From Mesostigma viride (Eukaryota > Streptophyta > Mesostigmatophyceae > Mesostigmatales > Mesostigmataceae), in NCBI GenBank assembly GCA_009746045.1, contig RPFO01001129.1, positions 1-64,000 on the forward strand: DNA of 64,000 nucleotides. The letters are read 5' to 3'. Below are positions 1-11,414 of the stretch, piece by piece; position 1 is the stretch's first letter, and every line of letters begins with the position of its first letter. A model generated the notes under the pieces. It was not told the DNA's origin and did no database searches. It worked only from the letters and a program-made list of their open reading frames with translations. A program made the position numbers and the translations under genes.

Positions 1-1722
1 GTTGGTGGTTGTGGCCACGGTGGTGTGTAGTATGACCGCACTTACATGCTAGCATTTTGCTAGCAAAGGCTCAGTCCTCTCCAGAGGACTGGCAGTTTTT
101 GGCGTGTTTCAGGCAGTGGCAGTGGCAAAATTGAGCCCAGTTTTTTGCCACGTTTCAAGAACTTATTTTTCACATGTTTATGATTTTTCTACATGCATAT
201 GGAATTGATTTATTTTTTTAACCCTTAGTCCGCTGACCCATTTTTGGCACTTTCATACCCCTGAAAATGAAAAAAATCATAACTCACAGGCCACTACTCC
301 AAATACCCCCAACCAAGATGCTAGGAGTATCTACACTTCAAGGGCTTTCAGAATATGCAATAATACCACGGGTTTATCAAAGCATTTGGATGATAGCTCT
401 ACTCAAAGTTGGCCAAAAGACGATCTTTTTTTCCCAAGGAAAAGTCTACCCCCCCTAACTTCCCAGGAAGGGTAGGGAATCTCAATACCAACATTGGACA
501 ACTTAGTTGGATAGTCCAATGGTGGTTTCCTTGGGTCAGACCACCCGGATAACCCATTACCCCTATATAACGTGCTCATACATGTGTGTGGATTACGCGC
601 GTGTAAACAGCTATCTATGACATGGGAAGGCCCACACTAAATCACTAATCGAAAATTACTTGGGAAATGTTGTCTCGGGCTGATGGACATGTGTGCCCCT
701 CAATTGCGGAGTTAAATTGGATGTATAATTGAATGAAATACATTATTACATTCCATGCATCGATGCTCGAGTCATCGCGATATCTGAATATCTTACATAA
801 TTACAGACCCATCAATTGGAAGATCAGAAAGCTCCAGTGCATCTGCTCTACGACCGGACGTCTCAATCGTACGTAGTGCTTTCGAGTTATAATTACCCTC
901 AATGTATGTCTGGAAAATCCACGTGCAGGCAGTGTCAAATGCATGGTATATGAACTAGTTATGTACATGTCAAGATGATGACAGTCAAGCGAGGCCATAC
1001 ATGTTGACGGACAAGTGAGCCTGTAGACCTACGTCGATCCCCAGTTCCTCGATGTCGTGCGCAGCCCCGATATCATCAGATTTCCAATCCCCAACGGCCG
1101 TCGGCTCCGCAAAATCCACGTTCGCGATTAAACAGTGCAACCGCGAGGGCCGTTCTAACTTGTAATCCACCTATATAATGGGCTCCGTCTCGTCACCGTG
1201 CGTTCGCATCAACAGGACAGCCACGGGTGTCGCGACGTCTCGGACGCTGTGCACTACACGCATCATCTCGGTCATCGCAGCCGTCGAGCACGTCACAAGC
1301 ATCAATTATTCTCTGGACGAATTCTCGTGACCGTGTTGATATTAATGTCTGCCAACTTCACGACTGTGAACAGCAGCCTCACGCACGTCCGGTCCATCCG
1401 ACTCCGTCAGGCGGTGTTGCGAATGGCGTCCTGCGTGCAAAAACCAGTACATGAAGGACAATAATGTTAGCCCGTTAGACAGATTTGTCTGTGGTTCCGC
1501 TTACAGCAGTACTAATCACCCGTTACGCGGATTTCGGGCAAGTGGGTATCCTCCTACATTACATGTATCCAATTATGGACGGGAGATTTAAAATGGGAAA
1601 CAAGTATCAGCGAACCCAGAATCAAGGTATCCACGCAACGGTTTTGAAGAAACGGCTATGTACATATAGACACAATGAACTGAACAAAACTTTAGTAGCT
1701 CACTCGTCGTTCACTTGTTAGT

Positions 1723-1842
1723 CGTAACGGAGGCAGTCATTCAGTCAGTTTGCAAGTTCAGTTGGCAAGTACGGAAACACACGCAAGTGCGTAACGGAGG
1801 CAGTCAGTCAGTCAGTTTGCAAGTGCAGTTGGCAAGTACGGA
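1723..1842. repeat. Two-copy tandem repeat, about 65 bp
   Basis: The block beginning CGTAACGGAGGCAGTCA and ending GGCAAGTACGG is present twice in tandem, with small length differences and a few substitutions (CAGTCAGTCAGT versus CATTCAGTCAGT). Confidence 0.85.
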
Positions 1843-2249
1843 CCACCAACCGCGTGTGTACGTCCATGATATCGCAATATATAATCAAGAATAACAGGGA
1901 ACGGTTAATGTATCCTTTACGCAGCTTTTTCGTTCAGGGCATGTTGAAATAACGAAAGTGGGGTCAGGTGTTCGAACCTTCCAAGTGCCGAATTTTTTAC
2001 GAACCAGCGCATTCACGAACCTTGCACTGGGGACGCGGTGGACGTGTACCATTACCCCGGCCTAATTCTAGCATTGTACACAAGGGGCGGTGGCTAGCAG
2101 TAAAGAAGGGCATCCTAGTCATAACGCTGGGCAAGTTTAAAAGCACCAACGGCCGTTGAGTAGGAAAAAAAAAGAGCAGGAGAAGAGCACGTCGACGTTT
2201 CAACAGCAAGACAAAAATATTGAACCCCGAGTACCAATGAAAATGCTTT

Positions 2250-2311
2250 CATGCATGTCCACCCCGACGAGGCACAAATTCATGCATGCCCACCCCGACG
2301 AGGCACAAATT
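2250..2311. repeat. Two-copy 31-bp tandem repeat
   Basis: Two adjacent 31-bp units, both containing CACCCCGACGAGGCACAAAT, differ at one base. Confidence 0.85.
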
Positions 2312-2658
2312 AATGAACGACAGATTTCTCACCCCCCCCCGGCACATGGAACAAGTGCCATCGCACGCACACACTTTGTAGACAGGAGAGTTTCGAGAGT
2401 CCAACGGCCGTTGGCTCGGAGAAATTGACAGTACACCAGTAAAGACATTAAAATTATCACTTTGTTGTCTTATGTGTGCCGTGTCATTTCCCAAGGTCAA
2501 AAGCCGTCAACTTCTGCACCTCTTGTCCCTCCCACCCGTACGCACTAAGCATGCCCACCTTACACTACCACATGTGGCTCTTGAGAAAACTCCCCCCGAC
2601 GATGCACATGTGCCATTCACGCACACACCTTCAGACAAGGCTATCAGTTTTTCGAAGT

Positions 2659-2966
2659 CCAACGGCCGTTGGCTCCGAGAAATGCTGTTACAACTCAAAA
2701 TTACAATGGTGACATCCACGAGCTAGTGGTACGCCGAACAAGTGCTTGTATGACATATGGCGACTGCCCGTGAGGAAAAGTCCACCACCACACACGGTCA
2801 GTTTTTTGAGTCCAACGGCCGTTGGCTCCGAGAAATGCTGTTACAACGCAAAATTACAATGGTGACATACATGAGCTAGTGGTACGCCGAACAAGTGCTT
2901 GTATGACATATGGCGACTGCCCGTGAGGAAAAGTCCACCACCACACACGGACAGTTTTTTGACTCC
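2659..2966. repeat. Two-copy 153-bp tandem repeat led by the dispersed palindrome
   Basis: Units start at 2659 and 2812, each with CCAACGGCCGTTGGCTCCGA and continuing into the same sequence (CGAACAAGTGCTTGTATGAC appears in both). They differ by a handful of substitutions. A third, isolated palindrome lies just upstream at 2401. Confidence 0.9.
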
Positions 2967-3305
2967 AACGCAAGAACAGACGTAATGCACACCAAGTGAC
3001 CAAGTGGCAAGATAAAGACACCCTTGCCAATCTCTACCCACAAAAACTTAGCCCCGAAATCCGTAGCCCCGAAATCCGTGATTGATTTGTACATTGTAGA
3101 TGACAATGCAGCGATCACATGTATTCTGAAACCAACACGTTTTTACCTAGTTATCATGGTAACCAATTTATGGTTACCTAGTTATCCATGGCTAGAAAGT
3201 TGTAAATACACGATGTGGCCACACACGCCATAGATGAAAATCATAACCAGATCACGCACATGATCATGGAAGGGGACTCTATTGATCTCAAAAAAGAAAG
3301 CTCAA

Positions 3306-3361
3306 GACACCCTACACCCTACACCCTACACCCTACACCATACATCCTACAACCTACACCC
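3306..3361. repeat. Short (CACCCTA)n heptamer tract
   Basis: About four perfect CACCCTA heptamers decay into related variants (CATACAT, CCTACAA). The heptamer resembles, but is not, the plant-type telomere complement CCCTAAA. Confidence 0.75.
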
Positions 3362-3398
3362 TTAACTCTCCACCCTTAGCTTACGTGACCTTTTTTTC

Positions 3399-3466
3399 GG
3401 AGAAATGTCCGAGTGGAATGCTATGTATGGGGTAACTTTCCCAAGGGTTCGAATCCCTCTTTCTCC
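3399..3466 (+). pseudogene. tRNA-Ser-like gene remnant without anticodon arm (plastid type)
   Basis: The ends pair perfectly as a 7-bp acceptor stem (GGAGAAA / TTTCTCC). The 3' part has a perfect T arm (AGGGTTCGAATCCCT) and the D-arm region reads TCCGAGTGG, as in plastid serine tRNAs. The total is only 68 nt. Between D arm and T arm there is room for the variable-arm-like hairpin (GGGGTAACTTTCCC) but not for an anticodon stem-loop, so the gene looks internally deleted. A plastid-derived fragment is the best explanation; a functional tRNA is very unlikely. Confidence 0.7.
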
Positions 3467-3578
3467 ATTAGAGTTTTGTTTAGCTTCTATTCTCGTCTAC
3501 ACATAATTCACACGAAGTACGCTTGCAAATACTTTATTACTATTTTGTTTGATATACTACACTAATATTATAATTGTT

Positions 3579-3716
3579 GTGTGTGTGTGTTGTTCACGTG
3601 TGCGTGTGTGTGTTGTGTGTGTTGTGTGTGTTGTGCGTGTGCGTGTGCGTGTGCGTGTGCGTGTGCGTGTGCGTGTGCGTGTGCGTGTGCGTGTGTGTGT
3701 GTATATAATTTTTTGT
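3579..3716. repeat. GT / GTGTGC microsatellite
   Basis: GT dinucleotides and GTGTGC hexamers (GTGCGT repeated about nine times near 3632-3690) run without interruption up to a TATATAATTTT stretch. Confidence 0.95.
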
Positions 3717-3759
3717 TGTGTGTGTGTGTTGTGTGTTGTACGTGCAAGGTGTATGTACA

Positions 3760-6700
3760 TGTGTGTGCAGCCGGCCCTTGCGTGCGCGGTGTGTGTACGT
3801 TTCTGTGCAGCCGCCCCTTGCGTGCGCGGTGTATGTACGTGTGTGTGCATGCCGGCCCTTGCGTGCATGGTGTGTGTACGTGTGTGTGCAGCCGCCCCTT
3901 GCGTGCGCGGTGTATGTACATGTGTTTGCACTCGCCCATTGCGTGCGCGGTGTATGTACGTGTGTGTGCAGCCGCCCCTTGCGTGCGCGGTGGATGTACG
4001 TGTGTGCGCACTCGCCCCTTGCGTGCGCGGTGTATGTACGTGTGTGTGCAGCCGCCCCTTGCGTGCGCGGTGTATGTACATGTGTGTGCATCCTTGTCCT
4101 TGCGTGCATGGTGTATGTACATGTGAGTGCCGTCGCCCCAACCGTGCATTGTGTATGTACGTGTGTGTGCAGCCGCCCCTTGCGTGCATGGTGTGTGTAC
4201 ATGTGTGTGCATCCTTGTCCTTGCGTGCATGGTGTATGTACATGTGTTTGCACTCGCCCCTTGCGTGCGCGGTGTGTGTACGTGTGTGTGCAGCCGCCCC
4301 TTGCGTGCATGGTGTGTGTACATGTGTGTGCATCCTTGTCCTTGCGTGCATGGTGTGTGTACATGTGTGTGCAGCCGCCCCTTGCGTGCGCGGTGGATGT
4401 ACATGTGCGGGCAGTTGCCCCTTGCGTGCGCGGTGTATGTACATGTGTTTGCACTCGCCCCTTGCGTGCGCGGTGTATGTACATGTGTGTGCAGCCGCCC
4501 CTTGCGTGCATGGTGTATGTACATGTGCTTGCACTGGCCCCGTGCGTGCGCGGTGTATGTACGTGTGTGTGCAGCCGCCCCTTGCGTGCGCGGTGTATGT
4601 ACGTGCGTGTGCAGCCGCCCCTTGCGTGCGCGGTGTATGTACATGTGTGTGCATCCTTGTCCTTGCGTGCGCGGTGTATGTACATGTGTTTGCACTCGCC
4701 CCTTGCGTGCGCGGTGGATGTACATGTGTGTGCAGCCGCCCCTTGCGTGCATGGTTTATGTACATGTGTGTGCAGTCGCCGGCCCCGTGCGTGCGCAGTG
4801 GATGTACGTGTGTGTGCAGCCGCCCCGTGCGTGCATGGTGTGTGTACGTGTGTGTGCAGCAGCCCCTTGCGTGCGCGGTGTATGTACGTTTCTGTGCATG
4901 CCGGCCCTTGCGTGCATGGTGTATGTACATGTGCTTGCACTGGCCCCTTGCGTGCGCGGTGTATGTACGTGTGTGTGCAGCCCCCCTTGCGTGCGCGGTG
5001 TATGTACGTGTGTGCGCACTCGCCCCTTGCGTGCGCGGTGTATGTACGTGTGTGTGCAGCCGCCCCTTGCGTGCGCGGTGTATGTACATGTGTGTGCAGC
5101 CGCCCCTTGCGTGTGCGGTGGATGTACATGTGCGGGCAGTTGCCCCTTGCGTGCGCGGTGTATGTACATGTGTTTGCACTCGCCCCTTGCGTGCGCGGTG
5201 TATGTACATGTGTGTGCAGCCGCCCCTTGCGTGCATGGTGTATGTACATGTGCTTGCACTGGCCCCGTGCGTGCGCGGTGTATGTACGTGTGTGTGCAGC
5301 CGCCCCTTGCGTGCGCGGTGTATGTACGTGTGTGCGCACTCGCCCCTTGCGTGCGCGGTGTATGTACGTGTGTGTGCAGCCGCCCCTTGCGTGCGCGGTG
5401 TATGTACATGTGTGTGCATCCTTGTCCTTGCGTGCGCGGTGTATGTACATGTGTTTGCACTCGCCCCTTGCGTGCGCGGTGTATGTACATGTGTGTGCAG
5501 CCGCCCCTTGCGTGCATGGTTTATGTACATGTGTGTGCAGTCGCCCCGTGCGTGCGCAGTGTATGTACGTGTGTGTGCAGCCGCCCCTTGCGTGCGTGGT
5601 GTGTGTACATGTGAGTGCAGCCGCCCCTTGCGTGCGCGGTGTATGTACGTGTGTGTGCAGCAGCCCCTTGCGTGCTTTGTGTGTGTACATGTGTGTGAAT
5701 CCTTGTCCTTGCGTGCATGGTGTGTGTACGTGTGTGTGCAGCCGCCCCTTGCGTGCATGGTGGATGTACATGTGAGTGCCGTTGCCCCTTGCGTGCGCGG
5801 TGTATGTACGTGTGTGTGCAGCCGTCCCTTAATTGCGTGCGCGGTGTGTGTACGTGTGTGTGCACTCGCCCCTTGCGTGCGCGGTGTATGTACGTGTGTG
5901 CAGCCGCCCCTTGCGTGCGCGGTGTATGCCAGTGTGTGTGCATGCCGGCCCTTGCGTGCAAGGTGGTGTGTAAGTGTGTGTGCAGCCCCTTGCGTGCATG
6001 GTGTATGTACGTGTGTGTGCAGCCGGCCCTTGCGTGCATGGTGTGTGTACATGTGAGTGCAGCCGTCCCTTCCGTGCATGGTGTGTGTACGTGTGTGTGC
6101 AGTTGCCCCTTGCGTGCGCAGTGTATGTACGTGTGTGTGCATGCCGGCCCTTGCGTGCATGGTGTGTGTACGTGTGTGTGCAGTTGCCCCTTGCATGCGC
6201 GGTGTATGTACATGTGAGTGCAGCCGCCCAAGAGTATGTACATGTGAGTGCCGTCGCCCCTAATTGCGTGCATTGTGTGTGTAAGTGTGTGTGCAGCAGC
6301 CCCTTGCGTGCGCGGTGTATGTACGTGTGTGTGCAGCCGCCCCTTGCGTGCATGGTGTATGTACATGTGAGTGCCGTTGCCCCTTGCGTGCGCGGTGTAT
6401 GTACGTGTGTGTGCAGCCGTCCCTTAATTGCGTGCGCGGTGGATGTACATGTGCGGGCAGTTGCCCCTTGCGTGCGCGGTGTATGTACGTGTGTGTGCAG
6501 CCGTCCCTTGCGTGCGCGGTGTATGTACGTGTGTGTGCAGCCGCCCCTTGCGTGCATGGTGAGTGTAAGTGTGTGTGCAGCAGCCCCTTGCGTGCGCAGT
6601 GTATGTACGTGTGTGTGCAGCCACCCCTTGCGTGCGCGGTGTGTGTATACTGTGTGTGCATGCCGGCCCTTGCGTGCATGGTGTGTGTACGTGTGTGTGC

Positions 6701-6907
6701 AGCCGCCCCTTACATGGGCGGTGTATGTACGTGTGTGTGCATGCCGGCCCTTGCGTGCGCGGTGTATGTACGTGTTAATGCAGCCGCCCCTTGCGTGCGC
6801 AGTGTATGTCCATGTGTGGGCAGTTTCCCCTTGCGTGCGCGGTGTATGTACGTGTGTGTGCAGCCGGCCCTTGCGTGCGCGGTGTGTGTACATGTGTGTG
6901 CAGTTGC
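3760..6907. repeat. 40-bp minisatellite, left part
   Basis: A 40-bp unit (core GTGTATGTACGTGTGTGTGC followed by AGCCGCCCCTTGCGTGCGCG) is repeated about 78 times. Recurrent variants include GCATGCCGGCCC, GCACTCGCCCC, GCATCCTTGTCC, ACATGTG for ACGTGTG and GCATGG for GCGCGG. Because stops are rare in the unit and 40 is not a multiple of 3, long frames run through it on both strands with a three-unit cycle. These are a by-product of composition, not evidence of a protein. The array resumes at 22460 and 25554 after two insertions. Confidence 0.97.
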
Positions 6908-7607
6908 AGTTAACGCCAAGCGCATTGGCGTGATCCTGATTCGGCATATCTCTGCGATTCCAGCGGCACCGGAACGAGTTCATTCCGACAAGTATCAAGA
7001 AAGTTATGGCGTTCCGACTTCCCGGTCGCGCGCGAGCGCGAGCCGGCTGTTCTTCTAAGTCGGACGTGAATATTTGCCGACGACATATGGGGTCGACAGT
7101 AATTCCTGGGCTGACAGGAATTAGGTGCTGTACCTACGACGGTATTGGATTAATACGTCGTACGCAGGAAATAGGAACCTTAACCTGTGGTCTGTTGGTA
7201 CCGCAGGCTTAGTCCTGGACTTCTAGGTGCAGATGCAATAATCACTGTGGTGACTGTACTCTGTGGTCACTGTGCCTGTATGGCAGACCTACTGTATAGG
7301 AGCTGGGCGCTGTACAGGTAGTGAATACTGTACCGGGAGTGTTATTACTGAGCAGGCCTCCTAGGCTGCTCAGGACTAGCAAGCACAGTGCACAAGTATA
7401 TAAACAATAGGCCAGTGCCAAATGGGCATCTCTTGCGAGCCCGCCTCACGTGTTGTGTCTTGACTTGGCAAGCGCGTGTACAAGCCTCAAGTGTGTGAGC
7501 GCTGTAAACATTATCCGATTTAACAAAGCTCCGTTTCCAACCATATTCACACATTGCTGCATTGCAACCATATCCTTCACATTGCGTGTGCGAAGAAAAC
7601 GTTAACT
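6908..7607 (+). repeat. 5' LTR of outer element
   Basis: 700 bp, starting AGTTAACGCC and ending CGTTAACT. Both boundaries are fixed by loss of identity with the other LTR and by the target duplication. It contains a palindromic GC-rich stretch near 7024-7050 (CGCGCGCGAGCGCG). Confidence 0.95.
7397..7404 (+). promoter_or_regulatory. TATA box in LTR
   Basis: TATATAAA sits about 210 bp before the LTR end, where an LTR promoter would be expected; the same motif recurs at 22249-22256 in the 3' LTR. Confidence 0.5.
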
Positions 7608-7700
7608 CAAATTACAATCATTCTCAGCGGAACGGCCAGGAGGGTCGTTGCCGGTTGCGGTGTGCAGCTTTGACGACGAGAGGAGCTCGTCCGGTGGTGA

Positions 7701-8621
7701 ATGGTGCAGGAGGAACAGCGGCAGCAGGATTTCCGGTTTCGGCAGTCTGCTGGGGGTTCGATTTCTCCTGAATTACGCCGTGTCGTTCGGGATCTATCTT
7801 TGTTGCTTGCAGATCGTCCGCCTGTAATTCGCAGCTTCGTGCAATTCGTCGACGACCAGGTCGAAGACTGGGAGCGAATTCTGCGACACGTACAAACCAT
7901 CGTCATTCCGGAGCACCGGAGCATCGACGACCTTGAGCAGGAGCTTCACGGGTTGGTCGGCATCCAGACGGTGATTACTGCAGTAGCAGAGCGAGTGCGG
8001 ACGGAGTTGGCAGCAAGGCGAGGCGAGGTTGCGGAGGCAGCTGGCGCAGGGCGACACGAGTTTGTGCCGACAGTAGCGGGCGCGGGAGTACCACGTGCTT
8101 TCGCAGGCGGCATCGGCGACGAGGGTGTTGCAGCGGGTCCAGTTAGGCGTGAACGACGCGGAGCGGAGCATCACAGGCGGCTTGCAGAGGTCGGGGCGAC
8201 AGCGGAAGCCATCGCCGGAGGACCGCGCGCAACAAGAGTCGGCAGGTTTCCAGAGCGTGTAAGAGTTCCTTTTCAGGAACTGCCCCCGCCCCTTCGCGTT
8301 CGTGTGACGCGTTGGGAGGAGTTTGCACCTCTTAGGTACGAGAGTGACCTTGAGGTAGGAGCAAGGGGTGTCGCTGGGCTAGGCGACGAGGCACTCGGCG
8401 ACCACGAGGTGCCAACGTACAATCCGCGAGGTGCCAACGACGGGTTGTCACCTGTCTACTTTACCAACGGTGACGATTCAGTCATCGCGGGCCGACAGCG
8501 GGTCGACGACGGCGCAGCAGGTAGCAGGGTACCAGAGCTGATTGTGGTGAGCGACAGCGACGACGACAGCGACAAGGAGAACCAGGACGCGCCTGGGGCC
8601 AGCTGTGGTGGTCTTGCCTGA
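7701..8621 (+). CDS. Accessory ORF of outer retrotransposon, with SUMO-interaction-like motif
   Basis: A 306-codon ATG-initiated frame lies between the 5' LTR and gag. I do not recognise a family. The N-terminal third is helical and charged (residues about 20-120). The middle is Ala/Gly/Arg-rich, followed by a Pro-rich stretch. The C-terminus carries PELIVVSDSDDDSDKEN, a hydrophobic core followed by Ser/Asp residues. That is the textbook shape of a SUMO-interacting motif with casein-kinase-2-type phosphorylation sites. The nested element carries a different extra frame in the same position, so an upstream accessory gene may be a habit of this group. It could help Gag assembly or chromatin targeting, but nothing here proves a function. 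Confidence 0.7.
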   Translation: MVQEEQRQQDFRFRQSAGGSISPELRRVVRDLSLLLADRPPVIRSFVQFVDDQVEDWERILRHVQTIVIPEHRSIDDLEQELHGLVGIQTVITAVAERVRTELAARRGEVAEAAGAGRHEFVPTVAGAGVPRAFAGGIGDEGVAAGPVRRERRGAEHHRRLAEVGATAEAIAGGPRATRVGRFPERVRVPFQELPPPLRVRVTRWEEFAPLRYESDLEVGARGVAGLGDEALGDHEVPTYNPRGANDGLSPVYFTNGDDSVIAGRQRVDDGAAGSRVPELIVVSDSDDDSDKENQDAPGASCGGLA

Positions 8622-8723
8622 GTGGTAACACTTGGCACTTTCCTTTCTTGTTCAGTAGCTTATATTGCTTTAATTGCTGCTTGGCCACTTGGCTGGCTGT
8701 AGCAGATCTGAACAGAGGCCATC

Positions 8724-9271
8724 ATGGAGGATGGAGCTATCAACCAACAAGCGGGCTTTATGGGCTTCGGACGGCGCGGCGATGGACGAGATGGACGCGA
8801 TGGACGCGGTGGACGCGATGGACGCGGGGACGGCCAGGCGCTGGGAGACCAGGCTGAGGTGCCAGATAATCAGAGCCAAGGATCTCAGGGCGGGCAGCAC
8901 GCGCCAGCCGCAGATCAAGCGGCGCCTAAGCGACCAACCGTTGCTGAGGGGTACGCGGTGCTAGGCCAGTTTCAGTCCATCAAGGACAATTGGCAGCCCC
9001 GGGATGCTGAAAGGATGTTAGAGGACATGAACTTGTACACGGAGATATACAACGGTGACAAGCTTCGCATCCTGGCGTCTAGTGCCTACATACGGCAGTC
9101 GGCGAGGCGGCTGTTCAAGTTTGTTCGGGAGCGACACGCGGCGGGGGACACCTGGGCGGCGTTTATGACGCGACTCAGGGTGTTCCTGAGTGACAAGAGG
9201 ACCATAGATGGGTCCCACCTGAAGCAAGAATACCTGGACTACAAGCCCATCAAGGGGCAACTAGTGGTCCA
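8724..9271 (+). pseudogene. gag of outer retrotransposon, 5' part (interrupted)
   Basis: ATG at 8724 opens a frame whose first 40 residues are Gly/Arg/Asp repeats (GRDGRDGR type), followed by a Gln/Ala-rich linker and then a helical region (about residues 75-182) expected to form the capsid-like part of Gag. The frame is cut at the GTCCA target site by the nested element and resumes in frame at 16791. Expression of full Gag from this copy is therefore blocked unless the nested element is removed. Confidence 0.8.
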
Positions 9272-9649
9272 AGTTAGTCTAAGTCTCCCGCCTGTAGCCT
9301 AAGTGGACACGTGCCAGCACCGCCGGCGCCCAATTGGGTACTGGGACGGTGCTGGACTAGAACAGTCGTGGCATGGACACGTGGCTGTACTCAGTATGTG
9401 ATGAGCCGGTACCTCAGTACCGGGACTGTAGTTGTCATGTTAGGACTGACTAGATCAGGTTGTAACTGATAGGTTAGTCCGTCCAGGATCAGTAAGTTAG
9501 TTTAACTTACGCAAAGTCTGGCCAGCCATCGTTGACGGCTGGCCAGCAGTATATGTGCCACATTATCCTAATGCCAAGGTGTCTCGTCGTTCACGCACAC
9601 ACACGCCATTTGGCAGTGCCCGAGCATTCCAGCTTTGTGTTGCATAACT
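9272..9649 (+). repeat. 5' LTR of nested element
   Basis: 378 bp. It includes an inverted repeat TGGCCAGCCATCG...CGGCTGGCCA near 9520-9545 and a weak TATA-like GTATATG just after it. Confidence 0.95.
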
Positions 9650-9753
9650 TGCATTAAAAACCTCCAAAAACATACACGACAAAACGACGAGCGTGCGAAA
9701 CGTACAGTTCGCAAACACCCATTTCCATTTTTTTTACCCATCTTTTTGAACTA

Positions 9754-11058
9754 ATGGCTCCCAAGAACAACAAGGGAAAGGCCCTTGTGGGCGCGACTTC
9801 CTCGGAGGAGGAGTCGCCGTCGGTGACGAGGTACCAGTCGTCGTCGTCCCCGATGTCCGATGACTCGGGGACGTCGGACTCGATCCTGGAAGTATGCGCC
9901 AGGATTACGAGAACCGGGATGCTCAGGATCCCATGCATCCTGAGGATGCGGCGATGGCGGCAGCCGACCCGACGTACCGTGACGTTGTGGAGAACGTCGT
10001 GGTGCGCGTTCCCCTGATGCGTAGGGCGCGGGGTCGACCCCGGTGGTGCGTCAGAGGGGACCACCATATGCACCACGTGGTGCGGGGGCGGGGCCCGAGT
10101 CGGAGGAGGAGGAGAGTGGGGAGTCCGACAGCGTGTCGGAAACCAGCTCGCTGGGTTTGTTTGGACTGCAGCCATCGTCGGCAGACGAGGCGCGCAGTGC
10201 GCAGGTGGCAGCAGATGCTGCCATGGCGCAGAGCCTGCAGGAGCAGGAGTCCGCAGAAGAGCGGAGGTTGGCAGTGCGCGCACGTGAGCGCGCCCAACAA
10301 ATGGAGGATGCTGCCAGGTCCGCGCGGCATTGATGAGGAGGTCAGAGTCGCCGAGGTCAGCGTCGCCGACCCATGAAGTGGTGCGGAGGGCGGACCTGGC
10401 GTGTTTCCAGCGCCTTCGACGGTCGGCAACGATCCCGAGGGAGATTGATGGAGTGCTGCAGGAGTCGGAGTATTCTTTGACGGGTCCGTCGGCGTCCGAA
10501 GCGGACGACCTGGTGGAGATGACGCCGGCTATGCAGGCGCGAGAGAAGGAGGCTCAGAGGAGGCTCGCGGTCTTCAAGGCGGAGAGGGAGAAGAAGCAGC
10601 GGAGGCGGAACGTGATCGCGCAGAGGAAGCTGCGCGAGCAGCAAGAGCGTGACAGGGCGGAGGCGCTCGCGGCCAGGATTCGGGTGAAGATGTCTCACAC
10701 CAAGGTGAGGTGTGAGCGTCTCACCCGCGACCTGAAGAGCTGGAAATACCGGAAGGTCGCGGAGATAGCACCTTTGCAGGGGCCGGCTCGTCGGGAAGCC
10801 GAGGAGCGCTACCGCAGGCATCTGGCCGCCTGGGAGGAAAGCGTAGGTCGCCTGGAGAGGCGTATGCTGAAGCAGCGACGCCGTATGTCGAAGAACATCA
10901 AGAAGGCTGCGGTGAGGGGATGCATGGGGGAGGCGGTAAGAGCTGAATTTGGTTTGATGCCGGATGAACGCATTTCTACCGAACAACTCTACCATTTTTT
11001 GTCGCAGCCAACGCATACCATTCAAACCGAGACGGCACAGCGGCAAGGACCAGGGTGA
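9754..11058 (+). pseudogene. Accessory ORF of nested retrotransposon, broken into frames
   Basis: ATG at 9754 starts a Ser/Glu-rich acidic N-terminus (MAPKNNKGKA..., SSSSPMSDD). The reading then has to move to a second frame near 9894, a third near 10043 and back to the first at 10330, ending at 11058. The last part (about 240 residues) is highly charged, Arg/Glu/Ala-rich and probably coiled-coil (repeats such as REKEAQRR, EREKKQRRR, KLREQQERDRAEAL). I know no homologous family. Its place between LTR and gag matches the accessory ORF of the outer element, but the two proteins are not visibly similar. The shifts may be decay or sequence errors. Confidence 0.6.
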
Positions 11059-11133
11059 CGCACCGGGGCGAACCCGGTCCAGCGACCTTGTCCACCGGGA
11101 GGACATCCGGAGGCAACTCCACTGGCCCAGCAG

Positions 11134-11382
11134 ATGCTGGACGAGGGGCGGGAGCTCACCCCGGGCGAGCATGGCCGCCTAGCAGACACGGTGGCGAGGC
11201 TGGTGGCCTCGCTGAAGCCAACAAAACGCAGGGCACCGGAGGAGGCGTGCCAGCCACAGCAAAAACGCAGGAGGGACGAGAGGGACGAGGGGGAGGATGA
11301 CGGGGAGAGGGGGGGCAACCAGGGCAGGGGTGGACATGGCACCCAGGAGTCTGCACCAACACGGCACGAGGGCGGGGAGCGG

Positions 11383-11414
<32 letters not shown>

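Larger units (their letters stand above)
1..2400. other. Left flank without recognisable gene
   Basis: I see no coding region with recognisable protein character here; open frames are under 100 codons. It holds a 20-nt hairpin with 8-bp arms (72-91), a degenerate copy of the dispersed palindrome near 1094 and another at 2147 (CCAACGGCCGTTGA), and the short duplications listed separately. Confidence 0.6.

Noticed and set aside
3549-6196. 835- and 879-residue open frames across the 40-bp array
   Set aside because: All phases on both strands are open because the repeat lacks stops; the translations are simple Cys/Val/Arg or His/Thr/Arg cycles with no start context or domain.
7006-7212. Small frames inside the LTRs (also 21858-22064, 28830-29060, 30850-31080)
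   Set aside because: Present identically in both LTRs simply because the LTRs are copies; no coding character.
10357-11172. 271-codon minus-strand frame opposite the nested element's accessory ORF
   Set aside because: Leu/Arg/His-rich shadow of an Arg/Glu-rich coding strand.
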